In this document: piece by piece, positions 1 through 7,167 of the stretch
Position numbering within the stretch: position 1 is the stretch's first letter
Layout: every line of letters starts with the position of its first letter
Assembly: GCF_000735455.1 (NCBI RefSeq)
Contig: NZ_JMPS01000042.1
Location: forward strand, 62,001 to 126,000
Direction: 5' to 3'
DNA: 64,000 nt
From: Yokenella regensburgei ATCC 49455
Lineage (GTDB): Bacteria > Pseudomonadota > Gammaproteobacteria > Enterobacterales > Enterobacteriaceae
Made by a program: the position numbers and the translations under genes
The notes under the pieces: model-generated
Told to the model about the DNA's origin: nothing
The model's database searches: none
What the model saw: the letters and a program-made list of their open reading frames with translations, nothing else

Positions 1-471
1 AGGAAACTCCACCAGTGAGTAGTACTGCTCATCGTTTAGCCCCAGCGTACGTACCCAGGCCTCCATAATCATCAGTGCCAGATTATGCGAATACTCCCCA
101 TTCACTGACCGGTAATTTCCCGGATACGGATAAGCCTCACGATTGAGGAATAACACCACGTGGTAATGTTTCTTACCTGTACGGCTGAATTCACGAGCCC
201 AGATATGACGAACCCGACAGGGATGGATACGTTTGCCGGCATTCTTTCTTTTCAGTAAATCAGCTTCGATCTGTGCTTTCAGGGAGACAATGAATCGGGT
301 GATTAATGATGAGTCTGAATTATACGAGTCTGTATCGAATTCAGGTAAGCGTAAATCCACTCGTAACACCAACACCCTCGAGTATTCATTAAGCGTTTTA
401 TTCAGTGTATCCTGAATACGTTTAACATAGTTTCGATTCAGTGGGTAATGGCTGTGTGTATTGAAACTCAT
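1..471 (-). CDS. Inovirus Gp2 / YfjJ-YagK family protein (3' end outside window)
   Basis: The minus-strand frame is open for 157 codons from the ATG at 471 and runs off the left edge, so only the N-terminal part is visible. It starts MSFNTHSHYPLNRNY and contains HPCRVRHIWAREF and KKHYHVVLFLN, the pattern I know from the inovirus Gp2/YfjJ family carried by CP4-type islands and related to rolling-circle replication proteins. An AAGGA ribosome site lies 8 bases before the ATG. The catalytic function is not demonstrated. It heads the visible part of the island, and its upstream region carries the tandem 12-base repeats at 736-807. Family assignment is from memory of related sequences. Confidence 0.75.
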   Translation of the reverse strand, partial: MSFNTHSHYPLNRNYVKRIQDTLNKTLNEYSRVLVLRVDLRLPEFDTDSYNSDSSLITRFIVSLKAQIEADLLKRKNAGKRIHPCRVRHIWAREFSRTGKKHYHVVLFLNREAYPYPGNYRSVNGEYSHNLALMIMEAWVRTLGLNDEQYYSLVEFP

Positions 472-1315
472 GGGTAATGTCCTTACGTTAGTTGTTCAAT
501 AAGATACAAGGCTGGAGTAATAAATTACTTTCATGAAGTACCGGGTATAGGAAAGATGTACGGGGTAATTGATTTACAGATATGATTTCTGTAGTCACTT
601 TACTCACACAGAGTGTGTATAACGATGGGAGCTACCCTGAATTGCATTCTCTCATGATTGCAATGCCATTCCAGTTACATGTTTCTAATTCTGTGTAGCG
701 ATACTATTTCAATAACATTCATTTAATGCGTTTTATTGATACTCATCTGATACACTTTATAGATACTCTTCTAATACATTTTATATATACCCTTCTATAT
801 AGTTATATTACCAAACCGACATCAGAAATCCTCTTTAACTACTAAAATACAATAAAAGAAGAAAACCATAAAAACATCAACTAGTTCATTAAATAACTAT
901 TGATTTTTACTCTCAAGTTAGTGTTAAATTTACATATAAATAAACACACCAAAACAACCTAAAAATAATGTTTTAGTTCTGTTTTATCTGCATCCTTCAG
1001 CCAGCATTGAAAATTTACATTCAAAAAAATTTCAGACCTATATTACCGATGTGAGAACGGCAGCAGAAATGCTGCCGTGTTGTTATTTCACTCACGGAGG
1101 TTAATGTGTCAGATAAGAGCTGTCGGGGTGCGGATACCCTGACGTTACCATTATTCCCTCTCCCCGATGAACCCTCCTGCAGAATACCTGCGTATATGCC
1201 TCTCCTGCTCCAGTTCCACCCTGTTTCCTGCTCTAGTATCAGGTTCATATTCATACACGGCCCGCCTGTTCATTCAGGCAGCTATTTATTGCTACCAGTA
1301 ACCAGGAGAGAAAAA
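472..1315. other. AT-rich intergenic region without a convincing gene
   Basis: About 840 bases of very AT-rich DNA separate the Gp2-type gene from the zinc-ribbon gene. I see no protein-like frame on either strand. It holds the 12-base tandem repeats (736-807) and a stem-loop at 1057-1078 (ACGGCAGC/GCTGCCGT, 6-base loop) followed by a T-rich stretch, which could be a terminator or attenuator. A good ribosome site (CGGAGG, 1095-1100) precedes a GTG at 1106 that is in frame with the gene at 1316, so a longer form of that protein is conceivable. Confidence 0.6.
736..807. repeat. Degenerate 24-base tandem repeat made of 12-base units
   Basis: Three consecutive 24-base units (736-759, 760-783, 784-807) align without gaps. 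Each consists of two 12-base halves: TTGATACTCATC and TGATACACTTTA in the first, TAGATACTCTTC and TAATACATTTTA in the second, TATATACCCTTC and TATATAGTTATA in the third. The shared core is T-N-N-ATAC at 12-base spacing with alternating tails, decaying to the right. It lies upstream of the Gp2-type gene. Such arrays often bind a protein cooperatively, as replication iterons or operators; that role is inference. Confidence 0.6.
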
Positions 1316-1612
1316 ATGCATTGTCCGAATTGTGGATCGCCCGACATCCGGCTGCGCGGTGTGGGTAAAAAGACAGGTGGGGTGATTGGTGCCACTGCCG
1401 GGGGACTGGCCGGTCTTGAAGGGGCCTCAGCCGGTGCGCTGACTGGCTCTGCCGTCCCCGTAGTTGGTACGCTGGCCGGAGGACTCATTGGTTTTCTGTC
1501 CGGCGCCTGTGCTGGCGCAGTGGCGGGGTCTGTTGCCGGTGAAAAGCTGGACGGGACGATATTTGACGAATATGGCTGCATACACTGCGAACATACCTTC
1601 AATGTGCCTTAA
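1316..1612 (+). CDS. Small split zinc-ribbon protein with Gly/Ala-rich membrane hairpin
   Basis: 98 residues from the ATG at 1316, which has a strong CAGGAGAG ribosome site 7-8 bases upstream. It begins MHCPNCGSPDIRLRG (one CxxC knuckle) and ends YGCIHCEHTFNVP (a second CxxC), so the two halves of a zinc ribbon flank the whole chain. Between them, residues about 23-80 are almost entirely Gly, Ala, Val, Leu and Ser in GxxxG-like spacing (GGVIGATAGGLAGLEGASAG), which looks like two glycine-zipper transmembrane segments. I do not recognise a named family. A GTG at 1106 with its own ribosome site would give a 168-residue form, but those 70 extra residues look non-coding. A terminator follows. Confidence 0.7.
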   Translation: MHCPNCGSPDIRLRGVGKKTGGVIGATAGGLAGLEGASAGALTGSAVPVVGTLAGGLIGFLSGACAGAVAGSVAGEKLDGTIFDEYGCIHCEHTFNVP

Positions 1613-1638
1613 CGCTCAGCGGTATCAACCTTAAGCAT

Positions 1639-1664
1639 CACCGGGCGCTGTGGCCCGGTGTTTT
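1639..1664 (+). terminator. Intrinsic terminator after the zinc-ribbon gene
   Basis: Perfect 8-bp stem CACCGGGC/GCCCGGTG with a 6-base loop, followed by TTTT, 27 bases after the stop codon at 1612. Confidence 0.75.
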
Positions 1665-1912
1665 CTGAACCCGCACGGCATCATTTCTCCTTCCACCGCA
1701 ACCTGCAAAGACGACAGGATGTGTCGTTAAAACATCGTATTCCTTGTCTTAATATCCTCATATTCCTTTTCTTACAGCCACTTAACAAAAGCGTGTTGCT
1801 GTCATGATTTTTATCCGACCTGCAAGAAAGCGACGACATAACGTGGCAAACCGGTACGGCATAATTTTCCACAACGTACAGGAGCATGCGGAGAGCCTGA
1901 GGTAATTTCACC

Positions 1913-2638
1913 ATGAAAGAACAACACGATCGCTATGATCGGCTGGCCGTCAGGCTGTCGATCATCATCAGTCGGCTACTGGCAGGCCATGCCATGGAAC
2001 TGAAAACGCTGGCTGATGAATTTGGTGTCTCAGAACGCACGCTGCAACGGGATTTCCAGCAGCGCCTGATCCACCTGGGTATTGAGTATGCCGGCGGGAC
2101 TTACCGCCTTGCCCGGCGACCTCTCCGTCCGCATTCTCCGGATACATTCACCTTCATCCACAATACGGGGATTTCAGGGATTATACCCACCCAGAACAGA
2201 AAGCTCATTCGGCTGCTCACCAGCACGTCGGGGATATCGCCCTGTCTTATCGGGCATGGCGGCTTACCGTCGGCAGTCACACAGTCAGCGTCATTTTTAC
2301 TGCTGGCAGAAGCCATTCGCGATCACCACACCGTCACGCTGCAGGTTAACGGACGCACTCATGAAACCGTAGCACCACACCGTCTGATCTTCCAGAGCAA
2401 AAACTGGTTTCTGGTCACCACTCGTACCAGAACACTCCAGGTTTTCAGGATGGAAGAAATTAATGCCGTCACGGTCCTGGAAACCTCCTTTCGCAACAAG
2501 CCTGAGCTTGATGCCCTGACGGCCAGCGAAGAGTTTATCTCCGCGCTGCCTCACTTTCGCTTCATCAGTAACGTTATCCATTCCTTCCGGGGAGTGTTCC
2601 CGGAAGCCACCTCCGGACTAAAAGGAGCCCGGCTATGA
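1913..2638 (+). CDS. WYL-domain transcriptional regulator with N-terminal HTH
   Basis: 241 residues. Residues about 10-60 form a DeoR-type winged helix-turn-helix (LKTLADEFGVSERTLQRDFQQRL). The C-terminal half (about 125-195) has the WYL-domain layout, with HETVAPHRLIFQSKNWFLVTTRTRTLQVFRMEEI as its core; the signature W-x-L is NWFLVT here. WYL regulators sense ligands, often nucleic acid or nucleotides, and commonly control defence or accessory loci in islands. Its stop overlaps the ATG of the next gene by 4 bases, so it is probably the first gene of the operon of envelope proteins that follows. The actual ligand and targets cannot be read from the sequence. Confidence 0.8.
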   Translation: MKEQHDRYDRLAVRLSIIISRLLAGHAMELKTLADEFGVSERTLQRDFQQRLIHLGIEYAGGTYRLARRPLRPHSPDTFTFIHNTGISGIIPTQNRKLIRLLTSTSGISPCLIGHGGLPSAVTQSASFLLLAEAIRDHHTVTLQVNGRTHETVAPHRLIFQSKNWFLVTTRTRTLQVFRMEEINAVTVLETSFRNKPELDALTASEEFISALPHFRFISNVIHSFRGVFPEATSGLKGARL

Positions 2639-3141
2639 AACACCCCACAGCCCTGCTGTTATTAAGCGTCGGACTGACGCTGGCATCGCTGCCGAACGCG
2701 AATGCCGGTACGCCCGATGCCTTTCGCGACGCGCATTATCAGCGCTGCGCAAAGCCCGTCTTTTATGCACAGGCCCTGAATCACAAAAAGGAGGTCGAAA
2801 TCTGCATCGTTACCCCGTCGGTATCGTATTCATTCGGTAAGACTGGCGCTGAGCATAAGGAGATGGATATTACCGTTCCGGCTCAGGCGACGGGCTACGC
2901 GTACCAGAGCAACCAGGTTATCAGCCTGCAGGAATTTAGCGTCCGCAACGGGGATACCACCTACGAGGTCTCTGCCGGTTCGGATGATGACGGCAAACCT
3001 TTTGCCGCGCTCGATGTGTATCGGGGCAACCCCGATACCGGAAAGCATCTGGCGACCATTTCGCTTGACCCGGATACCGTGGTTAACGACATCAGCCACG
3101 GATTGCAGGATGAAGGCATCCCCCAACAGGATGGCCTTTAA
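2635..3141 (+). CDS. Secreted protein of unknown function
   Basis: 168 residues beginning with a clear Sec signal peptide (MKHPTALLLLSVGLTLASLP, cleavage likely after NANA at about 25). The mature part has two cysteines about 19 residues apart (RCAKPVF and EICIV), suitable for a disulphide, and is otherwise beta-rich and acidic at the end (DPDTVVNDISHGLQDEG). I do not recognise the family. It overlaps the WYL regulator by 4 bases (ATGA) and is followed by a putative lipoprotein, a membrane protein and another secreted protein with similar AAGGA-type ribosome sites, so the set is probably co-transcribed. Confidence 0.7.
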   Translation: MKHPTALLLLSVGLTLASLPNANAGTPDAFRDAHYQRCAKPVFYAQALNHKKEVEICIVTPSVSYSFGKTGAEHKEMDITVPAQATGYAYQSNQVISLQEFSVRNGDTTYEVSAGSDDDGKPFAALDVYRGNPDTGKHLATISLDPDTVVNDISHGLQDEGIPQQDGL

Positions 3142-3186
3142 CCCGTTTTATCAAACTCAACCCTCTGTTTATTCAAGGATATAGCA

Positions 3187-3486
3187 ATGAACATCTCCCT
3201 TGCTGGCGGTTCACTCCGTTCGGCACGTTATTTTTCCGCGATCTGCCTGGTGTTATCGACAGTGGTACTCAGTGGCTGCGGTGATGCGAAATCCAAAGCC
3301 GAAAGCGAGTTTATCCGGGGCTGTAAATCCGGTGGTGGTACTACCGCCGTCTGCGGATGTATCTGGGATGACCTCAAAACGAAATACACGCACGGGGAGC
3401 TGGAGAAAATGAACCAGCAGTACGGTTATGTCCCCCCGCGCTTCATGGACAACATGCTGAGTGCCGCTCAGCAGTGCAGAAAATAA
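3187..3486 (+). CDS. Putative lipoprotein of unknown function
   Basis: 99 residues. A hydrophobic N-terminal segment ends in VVLSGCGD, a good lipobox (L-S-G-C), with the lipidated Cys at about residue 31 and Asp at +3, so the +2 rule does not argue for the inner membrane. The mature part carries four further cysteines (RGCKSGG, VCGCIWDD, QQCRK) that could pair in the periplasm. AAGGA lies 8 bases before the ATG. No family recognised. It is the third gene in the WYL-led cluster, 45 bases after the secreted protein. Confidence 0.65.
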   Translation: MNISLAGGSLRSARYFSAICLVLSTVVLSGCGDAKSKAESEFIRGCKSGGGTTAVCGCIWDDLKTKYTHGELEKMNQQYGYVPPRFMDNMLSAAQQCRK

Positions 3487-3498
3487 GGAAATCTGAAC

Positions 3499-3810
3499 AT
3501 GGCGCTTGTCATTAAATATTTCGCGATTGCCTTCGCCATCGCGCTTGTGGTCGTGCTGTTTAACGTGTTCGGGAGTACCGGCGAGATACGCAGTTTTGGT
3601 CAGGGAATGGGGTATCTGTTCTGGATGACCCTGGGGCCCGGAGCCGGTATGACTGCAGGCGCGGCGTTGCATCTGTGGCTGATGCCGGATGCGATATACA
3701 CCCGCGAAGGAATGACCGGATTACTCAAGGCCCGTCTGTTCTGGCTTGTGGGTCCCCAGTGTATCGGCTGGCTGGCAGGGCTTATCGCCGTGGGCAAACA
3801 ACTCATGTAA
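3499..3810 (+). CDS. Small membrane protein of unknown function
   Basis: 103 residues with three hydrophobic segments (about 5-22, 36-58 and 82-100) joined by short polar stretches, so it is an inner-membrane protein. The ATG follows AAGGAAATCTGAAC, a normal ribosome site, 12 bases after the lipoprotein stop, which indicates coupling. I recognise no domain. Its companions are two secreted proteins, a lipoprotein and a DUF4234-like membrane protein. Confidence 0.6.
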   Translation: MALVIKYFAIAFAIALVVVLFNVFGSTGEIRSFGQGMGYLFWMTLGPGAGMTAGAALHLWLMPDAIYTREGMTGLLKARLFWLVGPQCIGWLAGLIAVGKQLM

Positions 3811-3856
3811 CACGGCTGACCCTAAACAACATTTTTGACTCAGAAGGAAAAACACC

Positions 3857-4327
3857 ATGCGATTCATGCACGCCATCCTGCCAGCAGGATTACTGACCTT
3901 TGCCATCACGGCACACGCGGTCCCCAATATGTGGAGCAGTGGCTTCGGTATGGGCGTCACCGAGTACATTATCACCAGCCCGGAAAACGTCATGCTGAAT
4001 CTCAACTGCACCGGCAACCCTGACGACCAGAACATCCTGCAGCATCACGTCATGCTCACCCTGCCTGACGGCAGCGGTGCCGATTCGCAGGATGAGAAAA
4101 CCGCCATCACCGTCGTCACCGATGACCAGCCATTCCCGCTGCCGTCATCTCTGGGCTGGCGTAACGGCGACAACGCCTGGCTCTCATTCATTGATGCCAT
4201 CAGAAAGGCAACCTCGTTTGAGATTTACGTCAACGACAAAAAGGTGGGGCATTTTTCCCCTTCTGCCGGAAATGTCCACAAGGTTCTGGCTGATATGCCC
4301 GAATGCACGACACTCACCGCCGGGTAA
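3857..4327 (+). CDS. Secreted protein of unknown function
   Basis: 156 residues with a Sec signal peptide (MRFMHAILPAGLLTFAITAHA, cleavage after AHA at about 21). The mature part has two cysteines (LNCTGN and PECTTL) near its ends, which could close a disulphide around a domain of about 100 residues, and a TSFEIYVNDKKVGHF segment typical of a beta-sheet protein. AGAAGGAAAA is the ribosome site. The family is not recognised. It belongs to the WYL-led envelope cluster. Confidence 0.65.
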   Translation: MRFMHAILPAGLLTFAITAHAVPNMWSSGFGMGVTEYIITSPENVMLNLNCTGNPDDQNILQHHVMLTLPDGSGADSQDEKTAITVVTDDQPFPLPSSLGWRNGDNAWLSFIDAIRKATSFEIYVNDKKVGHFSPSAGNVHKVLADMPECTTLTAG

Positions 4328-4385
4328 CTCCCCTTCAGCATGATTTCCCCCTGTTTACAGCAAAATCAATCAAGGACAATACGAT

Positions 4386-4898
4386 ATGACCGACATCTCG
4401 ACACTCAGCCAGCGACTGGCAACACCAACGCTCACTTTTGTGCTGCTCACCATCGCCACCTGCGGCATCTGGCCGTTACTGTGGCTGTATAAAAAACAGG
4501 ACATTATCAGCGACACCACCGGGTATCCGGTGAGCAGCGATATCTTCGTTATCTGGCTGGCCGTCTGTTTTGGTCTCAGTCGACAGTTTGGGGTAATGGC
4601 CTCACCGGACCTGGCGGGTTACGACACGGGTAGTGACACGCTGCTGGTACTGAGCGCCATACTGTCGTTCGCCACCGGCGTGATGTATATCGTCTGGGCC
4701 TTTAAGGCCAGAGCCGCACTGCGCCACTATGCGCTGAACACCTTCCGCTTCGACCTCAGAATGAATGCGTTCTACACCGTCGCCTTTAACGTCTTCTACA
4801 TTACGTACTGTATCAACGACATGCCGCAGGCGCTGGCGAAACACCGGATTATTCACGGTCAGGCCCCCGTGCCGCCAGAATCACCGTCACCGCAGTAA
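4386..4898 (+). CDS. DUF4234-like four-helix membrane protein
   Basis: 170 residues. The start of the protein, TPTLTFVLLTIATCGIWPLLWLYKKQD, matches the DUF4234 pattern (a membrane helix with CGIW followed by a basic turn), and three more hydrophobic segments follow at about 58-75, 88-110 and 128-148. Integral inner-membrane protein of unknown role. AAGGACAA precedes the ATG. A hairpin at 4926-4945 lies just after the stop. Confidence 0.65.
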   Translation: MTDISTLSQRLATPTLTFVLLTIATCGIWPLLWLYKKQDIISDTTGYPVSSDIFVIWLAVCFGLSRQFGVMASPDLAGYDTGSDTLLVLSAILSFATGVMYIVWAFKARAALRHYALNTFRFDLRMNAFYTVAFNVFYITYCINDMPQALAKHRIIHGQAPVPPESPSPQ

Positions 4899-4925
4899 CA
4901 CCGCTCCTCGCTTATTTACCCGGCT

Positions 4926-4945
4926 GGGGCATCCCTGAATGCCCC
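4926..4945 (+). terminator. GC-rich hairpin after the DUF4234-like gene
   Basis: GGGGCAT and ATGCCCC form a perfect 7-bp stem with a 6-base loop. There is no T-run, so it may act as an attenuator or RNA-stabilising structure rather than a full terminator. It buries the ATG at 4939 and so argues against that start for the next gene. Confidence 0.4.
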
Positions 4946-4980
4946 TCATCCGTCCGGCTTCCCCCATGAGATTTAACCCA

Positions 4981-5205
4981 ATGACATTACTGAAAATGGT
5001 GCTCAACGCCCTGCGTCAGGTGCTGACGTGGTGCGCCAGCAGCCGGGCACAGCAGTTTGTCGAAGACCACTTCCGCAAAGAAGGTTACGACGAAGACAGC
5101 ATCTATATTGCCAGACAGACGGCAGCCCTGCTGGCAGGTGCCTTAATCGCAGCGCTGATGGAGCAGATACTGCAGCTTATCGCCACACCTGGAGCCTCCC
5201 GTTGA
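4981..5205 (+). CDS. Small hypothetical protein with C-terminal hydrophobic helix
   Basis: 74 residues from the ATG at 4981; in-frame ATGs at 4966 and 4939 are alternatives and none has a good ribosome site. The N-terminal part is basic and helical (LKMVLNALRQVLTWCASS), the middle is charged (FVEDHFRKEGYDEDSIYIARQ) and the end is a hydrophobic helix ([20 protein letters not shown]). Function unknown. A strong terminator directly follows the stop codon, making this the last gene of the WYL-led cluster. Confidence 0.55.
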   Translation: MTLLKMVLNALRQVLTWCASSRAQQFVEDHFRKEGYDEDSIYIARQTAALLAGALIAALMEQILQLIATPGASR

Positions 5206-5206
5206 T

Positions 5207-5236
5207 GCCCTGCTCACTGAGCGGGGCGTTTGTTTT
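5207..5236 (+). terminator. Intrinsic terminator ending the WYL-led cluster
   Basis: Inverted repeat GCCCTGCTCA/TGAGCGGGGC (10-bp stem with one G-T pair, single-base loop region) followed by GTTTGTTTTT. Confidence 0.7.
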
Positions 5237-5262
5237 TGTGCCAGATATCAGAGGAGTTCACC

Positions 5263-5496
5263 ATACAGGACACTGACAATACGCCGTTACCACCCGGTCC
5301 GTTCACCCGAGAGCAGGCAACAGCCGTCGCCACGCTGTACACCAACGTAGCCATTGAAGACGACCAGGGTACGCACTTTCGGCTGGTCATTCGCGACAGC
5401 GGAGGGCAGTTGTTCTGGCGGGCGTGGAATTTTGAAGCAAATGCAGGAGAGTGGCTGAACCGCTATCTGCTCAGCCACGGTATACCCAAAAATTGA
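5263..5496 (+). CDS. DUF905 family protein with apparent ATA start
   Basis: About 77 residues. [22 protein letters not shown] and [23 protein letters not shown] match the DUF905 proteins of enterobacterial islands and plasmids, whose function is unknown. Homologues start MQDT or MQTT; here the corresponding codon is ATA at 5263, placed 6 bases after a perfect GAGGAG ribosome site (5251-5256). No ATG is available nearby; a TTG at 5230 is in frame but poorly placed. So the gene either starts at ATA at low efficiency or has lost its start codon. A strong terminator follows. Confidence 0.65.
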   Translation: MQDTDNTPLPPGPFTREQATAVATLYTNVAIEDDQGTHFRLVIRDSGGQLFWRAWNFEANAGEWLNRYLLSHGIPKN

Positions 5497-5522
5497 CTCA
5501 TCACCAGCAACCACACCAGCAG

Positions 5523-5552
5523 GCCATGCTCCCGCAGGAGCATGGCTTTTTT
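5523..5552 (+). terminator. Intrinsic terminator after DUF905 gene
   Basis: Perfect 10-bp stem GCCATGCTCC/GGAGCATGGC with loop CGCA and a T6 run. Confidence 0.9.
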
Positions 5553-5587
5553 GTTTATGCCGTTAAAGCAACCATAAGGAATTAACA

Positions 5588-6406
5588 ATGCGATTAGCCA
5601 GCCGCTTCGGGCGGACAAATCAGATACGCCGTGACCGTCCCTTAACCCGTGAAGAACTCATGCAGCATGTCCCCAGCGTCTTCAGTGAAGACAAACACGA
5701 CTCCCGCTCTGACCGATACAGCTATATCCCTACCATTACCCTGCTAGAGAACCTGCAGCGTGAAGGCTTTGAACCCTTCTTCGCCTGCCAGTCACGCGTA
5801 CGCGACCCTGACCGCCGGGAACACACCAAACACCTTCTGCGTCTTCGTCGGGCGGGCCAGATAAACGGTCAGCATGTACCTGAAATTATTATTCTTAATT
5901 CGCATGGAGGCGAGTCCAGCTTTCAGCTTTTGCCGGGATACTTCCGAAGCGTCTGTACCAATTCGCTCGTCTGTGGACAATCCTTTGGTGAAATCAGGGT
6001 TCCTCACCGGGGCAATGTGGCGGAGAAGGTCATTGAAGGCGCTTACGAGGTGTTGGGCGTCTTTGACCGGGTGGAAGAGAAGCGCGATGCGATGGAGTCG
6101 CTGCGGTTACCCCCACCAGCACAACACGCCCTGGCGAACGCTGCACTGACGTACCGCTTTGGCGAAGAACACCAGCCTGTAACCGCCACGCAGATACTGA
6201 CACCCCGACGCTATGAAGACCGCAAGGACGATCTGTGGTCGGTCTTCAATCGTTGCCAGGAAAACCTGCTGAAAGGTGGTCTGCCCGGACGTACCGCGAA
6301 GGGCAAACGCAGCCACACCCGTGCGGTTAACGGGATTGATGGCGACGTTAAGCTCAACAGGGCGCTCTGGGTGATGGCCGAAGAGCTGCACCAGGCCCTG
6401 ATCTGA
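5588..6406 (+). CDS. DUF932 / YfjQ-YafZ family protein
   Basis: 272 residues starting MRLASRFGRTNQIRRDRPLTREELMQHVPSVF, the characteristic opening of the YafZ/YfjQ proteins of CP4-type islands, followed by the DUF932 core (HVPEIIILNSHGGESSFQLLPGYFRSVCTNSLV). Related proteins are plasmid and phage LdpA/replication-associated factors of unknown mechanism. AAGGAATTAACA precedes the ATG. The TGA overlaps the next ATG by one base. It opens the conserved accessory module (DUF932, antirestriction, RadC-like, DUF987, CbeA/CbtA). Confidence 0.85.
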   Translation: MRLASRFGRTNQIRRDRPLTREELMQHVPSVFSEDKHDSRSDRYSYIPTITLLENLQREGFEPFFACQSRVRDPDRREHTKHLLRLRRAGQINGQHVPEIIILNSHGGESSFQLLPGYFRSVCTNSLVCGQSFGEIRVPHRGNVAEKVIEGAYEVLGVFDRVEEKRDAMESLRLPPPAQHALANAALTYRFGEEHQPVTATQILTPRRYEDRKDDLWSVFNRCQENLLKGGLPGRTAKGKRSHTRAVNGIDGDVKLNRALWVMAEELHQALI

Positions 6407-6660
6407 TGCAGCATGTTACAGACGATGCCCGTCAGGCGGACGTTTATCCGCTTTCCCTGAATGAGGCTCCGGGCTGCCGCTCCCTCTCTGATGACGACCT
6501 GTGCGCCTGGTGCACACATCTTCTCTACCGACCCGGAGAACTCAGCCTCTGCCAGTTAAGCCTCGCCGACACTATATGGCCCGCCTGTTGTGATGAGAAC
6601 GGCGATGCGCAGTCCTGCCCGTCGCTCCTGCTAAACCTGTATCCCCCACCCGAGAAATAA
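6406..6660 (+). CDS. Small Cys-rich hypothetical protein
   Basis: 84 residues with six cysteines, several in pairs (AWCTHLLY, SLCQLSL, PACCDENG, QSCPSLL). The ATG overlaps the DUF932 stop by one base (TGATG), so translation is probably coupled. I do not recognise the family; metal binding is possible but speculative. It sits between the DUF932 and antirestriction genes. Confidence 0.6.
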   Translation: MQHVTDDARQADVYPLSLNEAPGCRSLSDDDLCAWCTHLLYRPGELSLCQLSLADTIWPACCDENGDAQSCPSLLLNLYPPPEK

Positions 6661-6676
6661 ACAAGGAAAAACGACT

Positions 6677-7156
6677 ATGACCGACATTATCAACCTTAAC
6701 GACACCCTCCCGTTACAACCCCAACCTGCCGGTGCCGGTTCTGCACCCGCACTGACCGCCAGCCTCGTACCCGACGAGCAGCGCATCGGCTTCTGGCCGC
6801 AGCACTTCGGCTGCATACCGCAGTGGATAATCCTCGAACCGACCGTGTTCGCCTGGATGGACCGCTTCTGTGAGGACTACAGCGGCGGCATCTGGCAGTT
6901 TTACACGCTGAGCAACGGCGGCGCCTTTATGGCACCAGAAGCGGATAACGATGAACAATGGTCGTTGTTCAACACCCTGAACGGTAACGGTGGTGAACTC
7001 AGCGCTGAAGCCGCAGGGATTGCCGTCTGTCTGATGACTTACAGCCACCACGCCATGCGCACCGAATGCGACGCCATGACGGAGCACTATTACCGCCTGC
7101 GGGACTACGCACTCAGTCACCCCGAATGCAGCGCCATCATGCACATCATCGACTGA
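6677..7156 (+). CDS. ArdB/KlcA-type antirestriction protein
   Basis: 159 residues. RIGFWPQHFGCIPQWIILEPTVFAWMDRFCEDYSGGIWQFYTLSNGGAFMAP is the conserved core of the ArdB/KlcA antirestriction family (YfjX-type in CP4 islands), which relieves type I restriction, in most cases without DNA-mimic character. Family length is about 140-160, so the gene is complete. AAGGAAAA is the ribosome site. Its presence beside a RadC-like protein and CbeA/CbtA is the standard island arrangement, and it would help the island establish in a restricting host. Confidence 0.85.
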   Translation: MTDIINLNDTLPLQPQPAGAGSAPALTASLVPDEQRIGFWPQHFGCIPQWIILEPTVFAWMDRFCEDYSGGIWQFYTLSNGGAFMAPEADNDEQWSLFNTLNGNGGELSAEAAGIAVCLMTYSHHAMRTECDAMTEHYYRLRDYALSHPECSAIMHIID

Positions 7157-7167
7157 GGTAAGCCGCT

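Noticed and set aside
1106-1315. GTG at 1106 with a good ribosome site, adding 70 residues to the zinc-ribbon protein
   Set aside because: The added segment is Pro/Cys/Ser-rich and looks non-coding, and the ATG at 1316 has its own stronger ribosome site.
1804-1905. 33-codon basic open frame ending 7 bases before the WYL regulator
   Set aside because: No ribosome site and no recognisable pattern; length is within chance expectation.
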